Positions 1 through 8,307 of a stretch of 41,170 nucleotides of DNA are shown here, one piece after another; the stretch's first letter is position 1; each line of letters opens with the position of its first letter. Where the stretch lies: NCBI GenBank assembly GCA_900551665.1, contig URWW01000015.1:1-41170 (forward strand). Reading direction: 5' to 3'. A program made the position numbers and the translations under genes. The notes beneath the pieces were generated by a model. That model saw only the letters and a list, made by a program, of their open reading frames with translations. It had not been told where the DNA came from and did no database searches. Source of the stretch: an uncultured Collinsella sp. (lineage in GTDB: Bacteria; Actinomycetota; Coriobacteriia; Coriobacteriales; Coriobacteriaceae).

Positions 1-251
1 TCCTTTGCGTCCTTGACAGCGTAGATCTTGATCTCCTTGCCGTCAACGATGATGGCGTCCTCGGTGGCCTCGACCTTGTGATCGCGGGAGTAGTTGCCCT
101 GCGTGGAGTCGTACTTCAGCAGGTACGCGAGCATGTCGGGAGAGGTGAGGTCGTTGATGGCGACGATCTCGGAGCCCTCGTGACCGAACATCTGACGGAA
201 GGCCAGACGACCGATTCGACCGAAGCCGTTGATAGCAACCTTAACTGCCAT
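1..251 (-). CDS. gap: glyceraldehyde-3-phosphate dehydrogenase, type I (N-terminal part)
   Basis: This is the first 83 codons of a GAPDH; the rest lies beyond the left edge. The enzyme oxidises glyceraldehyde-3-phosphate to 1,3-bisphosphoglycerate with NAD in cytoplasmic glycolysis. The start has the family's Rossmann opening NGFGRIGR (residues 8-15), followed by the IVAIND strand and a DSTQGNY segment typical of the N-terminal NAD domain. The ATG at 251 follows a strong AAGGAG site. It is transcribed in the same direction as whiA-yvcK-rapZ upstream, the usual Actinobacterial order, but a 198-bp gap containing a palindrome and a possible promoter suggests it has its own control. Confidence 0.96.
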   Translation of the reverse strand, partial: MAVKVAINGFGRIGRLAFRQMFGHEGSEIVAINDLTSPDMLAYLLKYDSTQGNYSRDHKVEATEDAIIVDGKEIKIYAVKDAK

Positions 252-277
252 GTGTGTCTCCTTTCATTGGACCTCCC

Positions 278-330
278 GCGGGCTGGCTGCCCGCCGTTGA
301 AGTCCGAAAACTAACCACTCACCAAATATA
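278..330 (-). promoter_or_regulatory. candidate gap promoter -10 and leader hairpin
   Basis: Upstream of gap the minus strand has a TATATT hexamer (325-330) after an A-rich tract. No good -35 lies at 16-18 bp; TTGAGC is 14 bp away. The leader then forms a perfect 6-bp hairpin GCGGGC/GCCCGC at 278-294. The promoter call is weak; the hairpin is directly visible. Confidence 0.3.
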
Positions 331-387
331 CCTTTTTTCCGCTTGCTCAATCGTGTGATTGGCAACTTTCGGACAAAAGTCCCAGTT

Positions 388-399
388 TGAAACGTTTCA
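388..399. promoter_or_regulatory. perfect 12-bp palindrome TGAAACGTTTCA, operator-like
   Basis: The palindrome TGAAACGTTTCA with a central CG lies between whiA and gap, 137 bp before the gap start codon. Its form is that of LacI/CcpA-family operators, although it is two bases shorter than a standard catabolite-responsive element. It lies upstream of the possible -10 at 325-330. Control of gap by a sugar-responsive regulator is an inference. Confidence 0.45.
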
Positions 400-449
400 C
401 CATGCTATCGACCCCTAAGACCAGGGTCGTCATCGATGGTTGAGACGCT

Positions 450-1397
450 TCAATCCCCCTCATGTGACGCCCTCGCCTCCTCAACCATCTTCTCCAGGCG
501 CAACACACGGTGATAGAGGGCCGACTTCGACAGAGGTGGTTGCGCCATCTCCCCAAGGTCGCGCAACGACAGGTCGGGGTGATTCTCGCGCAGGCGGCAA
601 AACGTCTCGAGCGCCTCGGGCAGTCCAGGACGCAACCCCAAATCATCGAGGGCCTCGATGAGCTCGAGCTGACGTTGGGCCGCGCCGGCGCTGCGCGTCT
701 GGTTGGCGAGCTCAGCGTTCACGCGTCTGTTCACCTGGTTCTTCACGTGCTTGACCGCGCGAGCCTCCTCGATCTCCGCGACGGCGCGCGTGGCCCCGAG
801 CTTCGCGAGCAGGCGCCTGATGTCCTCCGCGCTTTTGATATAGACCGCATAGGCGCCCCGGCGCGGGTTGACGCGAGCCTGGACCCCCATGCCGCAGATG
901 AGATCGGCCAGGTCGTGGGCGAATTGCTCGCCTTGCACGGCGATCTCGAGATGGAAGTCACCGCGCGGATCGGCCACGAAGCCGCCGGCAATGAGGCTGC
1001 CCCGCACGAACGCGCGGCGGCAACAGGCGCGGTTCGCGACGTGTTTGGGCACGCCGGCAACCAAACCGCCCGAGCGGTCGAGAATGCCCAGCAGGATGAG
1101 GGCCTTTTCCAAATCGGGCTGATCGGGCAGGACGATGAGGTAATTGCGCACGCGGTGCAGGACGGAGCGGCGGACGGTGAGGTCCGTCTTGAGCTTCAAT
1201 ATCTTGTGCGTGAGCTCGATCATCGTGCGCGCAACCGCACCCGTCTCCGTGGCGACCTGGAGCTGGTATCCCCCGCGCCCGCTGATCGAGAGCGTGCCGC
1301 ACACCCGGACGAGCGCGGCGAGCGTCGAGACGTCGCAGTACGCGCACTCGGGAGCGCAGCGCGCGAGCTCGTCGCGAACCTCTGCCGTAAAGGACAT
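450..1397 (-). CDS. whiA: WhiA, DNA-binding developmental/cell-cycle regulator
   Basis: The 315-aa protein has the two-part WhiA design: an N-terminal LAGLIDADG-like fold that has lost nuclease function (the RGSLIAGGFVADP segment near residue 130 is the family hallmark) and a C-terminal helix-turn-helix around residues 265-305 with LSLRDLGE and SKSALYHR. WhiA binds DNA and controls sporulation genes in Streptomyces, and affects division and chromosome segregation in other Gram-positives. Its ATG is directly next to the stop of yvcK (1398), so the genes are probably translationally coupled. A 6-bp hairpin at 409-429 follows the gene but has no T tract, so no clear terminator is present. Confidence 0.95.
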   Translation of the reverse strand: MSFTAEVRDELARCAPECAYCDVSTLAALVRVCGTLSISGRGGYQLQVATETGAVARTMIELTHKILKLKTDLTVRRSVLHRVRNYLIVLPDQPDLEKALILLGILDRSGGLVAGVPKHVANRACCRRAFVRGSLIAGGFVADPRGDFHLEIAVQGEQFAHDLADLICGMGVQARVNPRRGAYAVYIKSAEDIRRLLAKLGATRAVAEIEEARAVKHVKNQVNRRVNAELANQTRSAGAAQRQLELIEALDDLGLRPGLPEALETFCRLRENHPDLSLRDLGEMAQPPLSKSALYHRVLRLEKMVEEARASHEGD

Positions 1398-2453
1398 CTA
1401 CCTCATCACCTCCGCGAGCGCAGTGGCAAGGCGCCCGGCATCATGGACGGCCGGGGATTCCCCACCCGTGAAATCTCGTACGACGACGCGCCCGGCAAGC
1501 GATCCGATACGCTCGAGGTCCGCGGCGCTCGCCTCAATCGGGCCGAACGGCGCCTGCTTGACCGCGTCGATCATCGAGGCCGAAACCGGCCCTTCATCTT
1601 CTACGGCATGTTCGGCCGCCTCCCGCGCAGCACGCTCGACGATACGTTGCCAAGCGCGCTTCTCATACGGATGGACGAATTCGGGGCCTTGCGCCCGATG
1701 GACCAAAACCGCGTCAAGCGCCCCCTCGAGACCGCAGGCGACCAAAGCCTCCACATGATCTGCCACACTCATGCCGGCAGTCTCCCCCAGCGAGTCGATT
1801 TTGGGGCAGACGAACACCCGTGTGGCGCTGGTGGCGGCAAGCGCATCGCGGATCCCGGGGACCAACACGTTGGGAATGATTGAGGTGAACAGCGAACCGG
1901 GACCGAGAACCACGAGGTCCGCGTTGAGAATCGCCTCGACGGCCTCCTCGTTCGCCGCGGGACACGCGGGTTCCAGACGCACCTCGGACATGGCGCGCAG
2001 ACCATAGGAGATGCGGGCTTGACCGTGCACCGCATCGCCCTCGCGCGTGCGCCCGGAGAGGCTCACGAGCTCCAGGGTCGAGGGGTGCACATGCCCAACG
2101 CACTCGAGCAGGCGCTCGCACGTGCGAATCGCACCGACGAACGAATCGGTTTCTTTGGCAAGAGCCACCAGCAACAGGTTGCCGAGCGCGTGGTCGTCGA
2201 TGTAGGGGAAGCGATGGGCGAACGCGCGAGCGAGCGGGGCGGTAGGGTCGGCTGCCAGAGCGGACAGGCACTTGCGCACGTCTCCGGGCGGCACGATATG
2301 CTCCCGCTCGCGCAAGAGGCCGGTCGACCCGCCATCGTCGGCCATGGCGACCACCGAGTCGATGTGCGCCCCCATGAGCCGGAGGGCCGCTATGAGGCGC
2401 GGCTGGCCGGTGCCGCCGCCGATGGAAACCGCCCTGAGGCGCTTATCGGGCAT
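1398..2453 (-). CDS. yvcK: YvcK/CofD-like gluconeogenesis and morphogenesis factor
   Basis: The 351-aa protein belongs to the CofD-like YvcK family, which binds UDP-sugars and is needed for normal cell wall and growth on gluconeogenic carbon sources. Visible motifs are the glycine-rich GGGTG loop (residues 12-16), the DDGGSTG segment (39-45) and GDVRKCL near residue 57, all typical of the nucleotide-binding core. The start at 2453 is set by an AGGAG site that overlaps the last codons of rapZ, whose stop lies 2 bp upstream. The order rapZ-yvcK-whiA is strongly conserved in Gram-positives, which supports the call. Confidence 0.95.
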   Translation of the reverse strand: MPDKRLRAVSIGGGTGQPRLIAALRLMGAHIDSVVAMADDGGSTGLLREREHIVPPGDVRKCLSALAADPTAPLARAFAHRFPYIDDHALGNLLLVALAKETDSFVGAIRTCERLLECVGHVHPSTLELVSLSGRTREGDAVHGQARISYGLRAMSEVRLEPACPAANEEAVEAILNADLVVLGPGSLFTSIIPNVLVPGIRDALAATSATRVFVCPKIDSLGETAGMSVADHVEALVACGLEGALDAVLVHRAQGPEFVHPYEKRAWQRIVERAAREAAEHAVEDEGPVSASMIDAVKQAPFGPIEASAADLERIGSLAGRVVVRDFTGGESPAVHDAGRLATALAEVMR

Positions 2454-2455
2454 CG

Positions 2456-3376
2456 TTAGCTCCTGAGATTCGCCTTGGCGAGGTCGCGATGGGAGATACT
2501 CACATGGTACTGATGACGCTCCAGATAGCGACCGGTCGCCTCAGCGATGGCGACGCTGCGGTGCTGACCGCCAGTGCATCCGATCGCGATGGAGAGCCTC
2601 GGCTTGCCCTCGGCGATATACCCGGGCATGACGGCATCGAGCAGGCGGAACCACGCGTCGAGGAACTCCTGCGTCTTGGGATGGTCGATCACGAAGTTGG
2701 AGACCTTCTCATCAAGACCGGTAAGCGTGCGCATCTCGGGGTCGTAGAAGGGATTGGGCAGGAACCGCACGTCGATCATGAGGTCGGCCTCAGCCGGAAG
2801 CCCGTGTTTGAAACCGAAGGAAAACACGTGGACGTCCATCAATTGCTCGTCGCTGAGCTCTGAAAATGCAGCTTGAAGGCGCTTGCGCAACGTGGCCGTG
2901 CGCATACGGCTCGTATCGATGACGAGGTCGGCGCGCTCACGGATGCTCGCCAGCGCCATCCGCTCACGCTGGATCGCGTCGGCCATCGTGTCGCCGCGCT
3001 TCGCAAGCGGGTGACGGCGGCGATTCTCGCTGTATCGGCGGATAAGCACCTCGTCCGAAGCCTCGAGGAACAGCACCTTGCAGGTCATTTCATGGTCGCG
3101 CAGCGTCTCGATGGTGTCGAGCAACTCATCGAAGAGCCCCTGGCTGCGCAGGTCGCTCGTAACGCACAGATGGCGTCCCACGCCCGTGTTGATGCCGATG
3201 ATCTCGGCGAGCTGCATGATGAGGCTGGGGGGCAGGTTGTCGATGCAGAAATATCCCATGTCCTCAAACACATGCATGGCCTGCGTGCGGCCGGAGCCGG
3301 ACATGCCGGTGATGATGACGATATCGGGGACGCGGTCGGCGTGCTCGGCCGAGATGGCATCTGGGCGCTCGGGCAT
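2456..3376 (-). CDS. rapZ: RapZ/YvcJ nucleotide-binding protein
   Basis: The 306-aa protein has the RapZ architecture: an N-terminal P-loop domain (GMSGSGRT, residues 24-31), then EDMGYFCIDNLPP, and a C-terminal domain with GCTGGQHRSV near residue 266. In Enterobacteria RapZ presents a small RNA to RNase E; in Gram-positives the homologue YvcJ is a nucleotide-hydrolysing protein of less clear role. The usual Walker A lysine is an arginine (R30), a change I believe is common in Actinobacterial members. It is the first gene of the rapZ-yvcK-whiA unit, with a GAAAGG site before the ATG and a likely promoter at 3423-3428. Confidence 0.94.
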   Translation of the reverse strand: MPERPDAISAEHADRVPDIVIITGMSGSGRTQAMHVFEDMGYFCIDNLPPSLIMQLAEIIGINTGVGRHLCVTSDLRSQGLFDELLDTIETLRDHEMTCKVLFLEASDEVLIRRYSENRRRHPLAKRGDTMADAIQRERMALASIRERADLVIDTSRMRTATLRKRLQAAFSELSDEQLMDVHVFSFGFKHGLPAEADLMIDVRFLPNPFYDPEMRTLTGLDEKVSNFVIDHPKTQEFLDAWFRLLDAVMPGYIAEGKPRLSIAIGCTGGQHRSVAIAEATGRYLERHQYHVSISHRDLAKANLRS

Positions 3377-3422
3377 GATGGGCCTTTCATCTGGATCGAA
3401 GCGTTAGCGAATCATTGGTACG

Positions 3423-3428
3423 AGTATA
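3423..3428 (-). promoter_or_regulatory. candidate -10 box of the rapZ operon
   Basis: TATACT on the minus strand lies 47 bp before the rapZ ATG and just beyond the manA terminator. No strong -35 is visible at 17 bp. Confidence 0.4.
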
Positions 3429-3450
3429 TCCCCTCATGCGACGGCAAACG

Positions 3451-3484
3451 AAAACACCGCGCCTCGGCCGAAGCCCAGACGCGG
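3451..3484 (-). terminator. Rho-independent terminator after manA
   Basis: A 28-nt hairpin (3457-3484) with eight closing pairs, one mismatch, three inner G-C pairs and a C(UUCG)G tetraloop is followed on the minus strand by TGTTTT. It lies 29 bp after the manA stop. Confidence 0.8.
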
Positions 3485-3512
3485 CGAAGTCATGCCTTAC
3501 GGGAAACAGACG

Positions 3513-4463
3513 TTAGACGTGGCTCACGATGAGGGTCATGCAGCCCTCGAACGAGAGGTCGTCGCACGTCGAGGTCGCAACGAAGTGGTCCCCCGCCTTG
3601 AGCGGGCAGCCGTTGACTGAGCCCTCGCCCGCCATGACCGTCACGCAGAGGAACGGGTTGCCGGCGCTCGCTGCGGGATACGTGAGGGCGCCATCGAGGT
3701 ACACGCGGTCGACGGAGTAGGCGGGGCAGTCGACCAGATGCGTGACACCATCGACCTCGGGGGCCGTGATCTCTCCAGTCTCCGGGGCCTTCGCCTCATA
3801 ATCGACAACGTCAAGGGACTTGTCGATGTGCAGATCGCGCAGGGACCCGTCGTCCTGACGGCGATCGTAGTCGTACAGGCGATAGGTGACATCGCTGGAC
3901 TGCTGGGTCTCGAGAATCACGGTCCCACGCTTGATGGCGTGCACCGTGCCGGCGTCGATCTGGAAGAAATCACCGGGATGGATGGGGATCTCGTTCAGGA
4001 CCTCGCCCCAGCGGCCCTCCTCGATGGCGGCGGCGAGCTCCTCGCGAGAGGCCGCACGCTGACCGACGATGATCGTGGCGTCATCATCGCAATCGATGAC
4101 ATACCAGCACTCGGTCTTGCCGAGGGACCCGTTCTCGTGCTCGGCGGCATACGCATCGCCCGGGTGGACCTGCACGGACAGGTCGTCGGTGGCGTCGAGG
4201 ATCTTGACCAGCAGGGGGAACCGGTCGCCATCGAGACCGCCGAACAGCTCGGGGTGCTCATCCCATGCCTGAGAGAGGAACATGCCGGCAAGCGGGCCCG
4301 AGGCGATCTTGCAATCCCCGTTAGGATGGGCGGAAATGCCCCAGCACTCCCCCACCGGGCCGTCCGGGATCTCGTAGCCGTACATCTCCTCGAGCTTACG
4401 GCCGCCCCAGATCTTGCCGTGGAAGACCGGCTCCATGAATAGCAGATCGGTTGAAATATCCAT
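3513..4463 (-). CDS. manA: mannose-6-phosphate isomerase, class I
   Basis: This 316-aa cupin enzyme interconverts mannose-6-phosphate and fructose-6-phosphate in the cytoplasm. It has the short class I form found in Firmicutes and Actinobacteria. The likely zinc ligands are visible: Q98 and H100 in SVQVHPGD, E118 in the KTECWYV strand and H175 in GTVHAI. The ATG at 4463 follows a GGAGGG site. It lies downstream of the sialic-acid genes in the same direction, but a strong terminator (4618-4653) separates it from nanE and another follows it, so it is probably its own transcription unit. It is not a step of sialic-acid breakdown; it may serve mannose released from the same glycans. Confidence 0.94.
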   Translation of the reverse strand: MDISTDLLFMEPVFHGKIWGGRKLEEMYGYEIPDGPVGECWGISAHPNGDCKIASGPLAGMFLSQAWDEHPELFGGLDGDRFPLLVKILDATDDLSVQVHPGDAYAAEHENGSLGKTECWYVIDCDDDATIIVGQRAASREELAAAIEEGRWGEVLNEIPIHPGDFFQIDAGTVHAIKRGTVILETQQSSDVTYRLYDYDRRQDDGSLRDLHIDKSLDVVDYEAKAPETGEITAPEVDGVTHLVDCPAYSVDRVYLDGALTYPAASAGNPFLCVTVMAGEGSVNGCPLKAGDHFVATSTCDDLSFEGCMTLIVSHV

Positions 4464-4617
4464 GCGTACCCTCCTTGCCTTCGCGCGAGATGTCCTCGCA
4501 CCTTAGTCCCACCCATGATACCGTCCTCCGCGCCGGTGCACTCCCCTTTTCCCATCGACAAAGCGCATTTACCAAAATCGAATCATCGGCGATTCGAGAA
4601 AGCACAAGACGGAATTG

Positions 4618-4653
4618 AAAAACGACGGGCGCCCCAATCCAGGGACGCCCGTC
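4618..4653 (-). terminator. Rho-independent terminator after nanE
   Basis: The arms GACGGGCGTCCC and GGGGCGCCCGTC (4624-4653) form 12 bp with one G-U pair and a 6-nt loop, followed by five T on the minus strand. This marks the end of the nan transcription unit, 28 bp after the nanE stop. Confidence 0.9.
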
Positions 4654-4681
4654 AGCAGACTTCAGGTCGGAAAAGTTCTGG

Positions 4682-5356
4682 CTATGCGTCGATGGCCGAC
4701 TTGAACCAAGAGGTCAGGCTCGTGGGGTGCGTGATAGCGGTGCCCACGACGACGGCCCATGCCCCGGCGTCGATTGCAGCGCGAGCCTCAGCGGGCGTAT
4801 GAACATGCCCCTCGCAGATGATGGGCAGGTCGGGGAACTCGGCCGTGGCCTGGCGCAGCAGCGGCAGATCCGGGCCCTCATCGAGCGTGGTGTCGATTGC
4901 GGGCTTGTTGTGCGAGAGCGTGGTGGAAACCAGATCGAAGCCCAGCTCCACGGCGTGACGGATGTCCTCGATGGTCATGCAATCCGCCATGAGCAGGACG
5001 CCCTCCTCCTGCAGCGGGCGCACCGTATCCTCGAGCGTCTTGCCGTCGGGGCGCGGACGATCGGTGGCGTCGATGGCGACGATGCCGGCGGCGACACAGG
5101 CGCGCGCATGGCGTAGCGTCGGCGTGATGTAGACACCCTCGTGCCCATCCTTCCACAAGCCGATTACCGGAATCTCGACGCGGCCCTTGATGGCCGCGAT
5201 ATCGGAGAGGCCCTGGCAACGGATGGCCGCGGCGCCGCCGAGCTCGCACGCACGGGACATGCTGGCCATGATCTCCGGCGTGCGCAGGGGCTCGCCGGGG
5301 TAGGCCTGGACGCTCACGACGAGCTTGCCCTTGAGCGATTCGATGATGGGATGCAT
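4682..5356 (-). CDS. nanE: N-acetylmannosamine-6-phosphate 2-epimerase
   Basis: The 224-aa TIM-barrel enzyme converts ManNAc-6-P to GlcNAc-6-P, the last dedicated step of sialic-acid catabolism. Family marks are SVQAYPGEPL at residues 15-24, the catalytic lysine in GLWKD (K69), DATDRPRPDG near residue 97 and the catalytic glutamate in CEGHVHTP (E182). I take the ATG at 5356, preceded by GAAAGGGG; a longer in-frame extension would run back into a hairpin and has no ribosome site. It follows nanK after 78 bp containing a terminator-like hairpin, so its level may be lower than that of nanK. The product needs NagA and NagB, not present here, to enter glycolysis. Confidence 0.95.
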   Translation of the reverse strand: MHPIIESLKGKLVVSVQAYPGEPLRTPEIMASMSRACELGGAAAIRCQGLSDIAAIKGRVEIPVIGLWKDGHEGVYITPTLRHARACVAAGIVAIDATDRPRPDGKTLEDTVRPLQEEGVLLMADCMTIEDIRHAVELGFDLVSTTLSHNKPAIDTTLDEGPDLPLLRQATAEFPDLPIICEGHVHTPAEARAAIDAGAWAVVVGTAITHPTSLTSWFKSAIDA

Positions 5357-5389
5357 GCATTCCCCTTTCGGATTGAAGGTCCAAGCGCC

Positions 5390-5423
5390 AAAACGGCCCG
5401 ATCGCACCTGTGCGACCGGGCCG
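5390..5423 (-). terminator. terminator-like hairpin between nanK and nanE
   Basis: Thirteen paired bases (5394-5406 with 5411-5423, one G-U pair) close a CAGG loop, followed by TTTT on the minus strand. It sits inside the nan gene cluster 11 bp after nanK, so it is likely to attenuate transcription into nanE rather than stop it fully. Confidence 0.75.
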
Positions 5424-5434
5424 GGGCGCCTACA

Positions 5435-6400
5435 TTACAGAGATGCCAGCAGATGCTCGGCTGCGCCGATCAGCGGGGCATCGCCCTCGAGCTCGCCGAT
5501 CAAAATCGGGGTCTCGAGAAGAGGATCGAGCGCCTGGCTCGCGTAGCCCTCCGCCACGCTCGTCTTCCACGTCTCGCTGCGCCAGTCGGGACCCTGGTGG
5601 ATGACACCGCCAGACAGCACAATGACCTCGGGATCGAGGATGTTGGCAAGCGAGCCCAGGCTCGCACCGAGCGCGAAGCCCGCCTCGTGAATCACGGAGA
5701 TCGCACGCTCGTCGCCCTGGCGGCAAAGGTCGTTCACATCGCGACCGACCGTCGGACGGGACTCATCCACGCGTCCGTAGCGCTCCTCGAACATGCGACC
5801 GATGGACGTGCCGGAGGACACGGATTCAAGATGCCCGGAGCGACCACAGGCGCACGGAATCCCCTGGGCGCTCGTCGACTCGATGTGACCCATATGACCG
5901 GCAGCGCCATGGAAGCCGCGCATCACACGGCCGTCCTCGACGTAGGCACCGCCGATGCCGGTGCCGATGCCGAGGCAGAGCACGGAATAGCGGTCACGGC
6001 CGACGCCCCAATGAGCCTCGCCCAAGCCATGGGCCTGAACGTCGCCGACGACGGCGACCGGCATCCCAAGAGCCTCGCGCAGGCGAGGACCGAGCTCGAT
6101 GCCGCTCCAGCCGGGCATGATCTCGTTTGCATAGGCGATGGATCCGGTCTTGGGGTCGACCACACCGGCGGCGGCCACACCGACGCCGATCACCTTGCGG
6201 TTGGGATCGTTCGCAAGCGCCTCTCGAATCGCGCCCTCGATGCGGGAATACACAACTTCCCCGCCCTCGGAGGGATTCGTGGGAATCTCGGCCGAATAGA
6301 CGGGATACGGACGGGAGCCGTCCGCCGGATACTCCATGATGGCGCTGGCGATCTTGGTGCCGCCGATATCGACGGAGCACACATAACGCGTATCAGCCAT
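5435..6400 (-). CDS. nanK: ROK-family N-acetylmannosamine kinase
   Basis: The 321-aa ROK kinase most likely phosphorylates ManNAc to ManNAc-6-P with ATP. It has the ATP-binding DIGGTK motif (residues 11-16), a putative catalytic aspartate in VVGDVQ (D120), GIGTGIGG (144-151) and the ROK zinc site. In that site the histidine of GHMGH and the CAC pair (C183, C185) are present, but the third cysteine of the usual CxCGxxGC pattern is a histidine (H190). The ATG at 6400 has a perfect GGAGG seven bases upstream; a TTG 12 bp earlier also opens the frame but lacks a site. The context between nanA and nanE supports ManNAc over glucose as substrate. Confidence 0.92.
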   Translation of the reverse strand: MADTRYVCSVDIGGTKIASAIMEYPADGSRPYPVYSAEIPTNPSEGGEVVYSRIEGAIREALANDPNRKVIGVGVAAAGVVDPKTGSIAYANEIMPGWSGIELGPRLREALGMPVAVVGDVQAHGLGEAHWGVGRDRYSVLCLGIGTGIGGAYVEDGRVMRGFHGAAGHMGHIESTSAQGIPCACGRSGHLESVSSGTSIGRMFEERYGRVDESRPTVGRDVNDLCRQGDERAISVIHEAGFALGASLGSLANILDPEVIVLSGGVIHQGPDWRSETWKTSVAEGYASQALDPLLETPILIGELEGDAPLIGAAEHLLASL

Positions 6401-6412
6401 AGTTGCCTCCAA

Positions 6413-7333
6413 TTAGAGCAGACCGCACTCGACGAGAACGTTGCGAATGGCCTCGACGTTGGCGCCGGAAAGAGCCTTGACCGGACGAAGCATCTGATTG
6501 GACTCGAAGACACCCATGAGCTGCAGGGCGGTCTTGAAGGCACCGACGCCGGCGCCGTAGCCCTGCACGCCGTCCGTGCAATCGAAGATGTGGGAGAGCT
6601 CGTTGAGCTTGTCCTGCTCGGCCTTGACCGTGGCCCAGTCGCCTGCCTCAGCGGCCTTCCACATGCGGACGTAGCCCTCGGGGTCAACGTTGCCCAGGCC
6701 GGGGACGGATCCGTCCGCGCCGGAGAGATATGCGCCGTCGACGACGATCTCGTGTCCGGTGAGCAGGCTCATCGGGTGGCCGAGCTTCTCATTCTCCTGG
6801 CAGAGATAGCGGAAGGAGATGTCGTCACCGGAGGAGTCCTTCACGCCGGCGAGCACGCCCTCGGCGCCGAGCTTGGCCAAAAGCTTCCAGGGAAGCTTGG
6901 TGTGCACGCAGACGGGGATGTCGTAGGCGAAGATCGGAAGGTCGAGCTCCTCGTGGAGGATGCGGAAATGCTCCTCGACCTCGGCAAGGCCGCCGAGGGC
7001 ATAGAAGGGGCACGTGGCGACCAGGACATCGGCGCCGAGCTCCTGAGCACGGCGACCATGCTCGAGCACACGCTCGGTCTCGGTGTCGATGATGCCGACG
7101 AACACGGGCACGCGATGGTCGACGATGCGGACCGCCTCACGGACGACCTCGTCGCGACGCTCGTCGGTGGAGAAAACGCCCTCGCCGGAAGAGCCGAGGA
7201 AGAACAGGCCGTCGACGCCCGCCTCGATCATGCGGTTGATGTTGCGCTCAAAGGAAGCGACGTCGAGCTTACGGTCCTCGGTGTCGGGGACGACGACCGG
7301 CGGAATGACACCACGGTAGATCTTGTTTGCCAT
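6413..7333 (-). CDS. nanA: N-acetylneuraminate lyase (DapA/NanA family)
   Basis: The 306-aa class I aldolase of the DapA family is predicted to split N-acetylneuraminate into ManNAc and pyruvate. It carries the family's GSSGE phosphate/carboxylate loop (47-51), the catalytic tyrosine in FAYDIP (Y137) and the Schiff-base lysine in GVKDSSGD (K165). The family also includes dihydrodipicolinate synthase and keto-acid aldolases, and motifs alone do not settle the substrate. The flanking nanK, nanE and transporter make the lyase the best reading. The ATG follows an AAGGAG site, and the stop lies 12 bp before the nanK ATG. A terminator hairpin precedes the gene. Confidence 0.88.
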   Translation of the reverse strand: MANKIYRGVIPPVVVPDTEDRKLDVASFERNINRMIEAGVDGLFFLGSSGEGVFSTDERRDEVVREAVRIVDHRVPVFVGIIDTETERVLEHGRRAQELGADVLVATCPFYALGGLAEVEEHFRILHEELDLPIFAYDIPVCVHTKLPWKLLAKLGAEGVLAGVKDSSGDDISFRYLCQENEKLGHPMSLLTGHEIVVDGAYLSGADGSVPGLGNVDPEGYVRMWKAAEAGDWATVKAEQDKLNELSHIFDCTDGVQGYGAGVGAFKTALQLMGVFESNQMLRPVKALSGANVEAIRNVLVECGLL

Positions 7334-7389
7334 GAGGGTATCTCCTTATGTTCGCTGCCCGAGCCTCGCCCGGGCACAGTAGATGAACG

Positions 7390-7425
7390 AAAAGGGCGCC
7401 CCGCCGCGCATGCGGCGCGGCGCCC
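7390..7425 (-). terminator. terminator hairpin between the transporter genes and nanA
   Basis: A G+C-rich hairpin (7394-7425; 13 pairs, one G-G mismatch, ATGC loop) is followed by TTTT on the minus strand. It lies 63 bp after the last transporter gene and 56 bp before nanA. The enzyme genes therefore rely either on read-through or on a promoter I could not identify. Confidence 0.8.
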
Positions 7426-7488
7426 ATATCCCGCGATGCGACGGACCGGAAGATCGCTCCCGAAACCGAGGCACCCGGAATCAAGCCG

Positions 7489-8307
<819 letters not shown>

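Noticed and set aside
409..429. A terminator after whiA
   Set aside because: The 6-bp CGACCC/GGGTCG hairpin has a 9-nt loop and no T tract on the minus strand.
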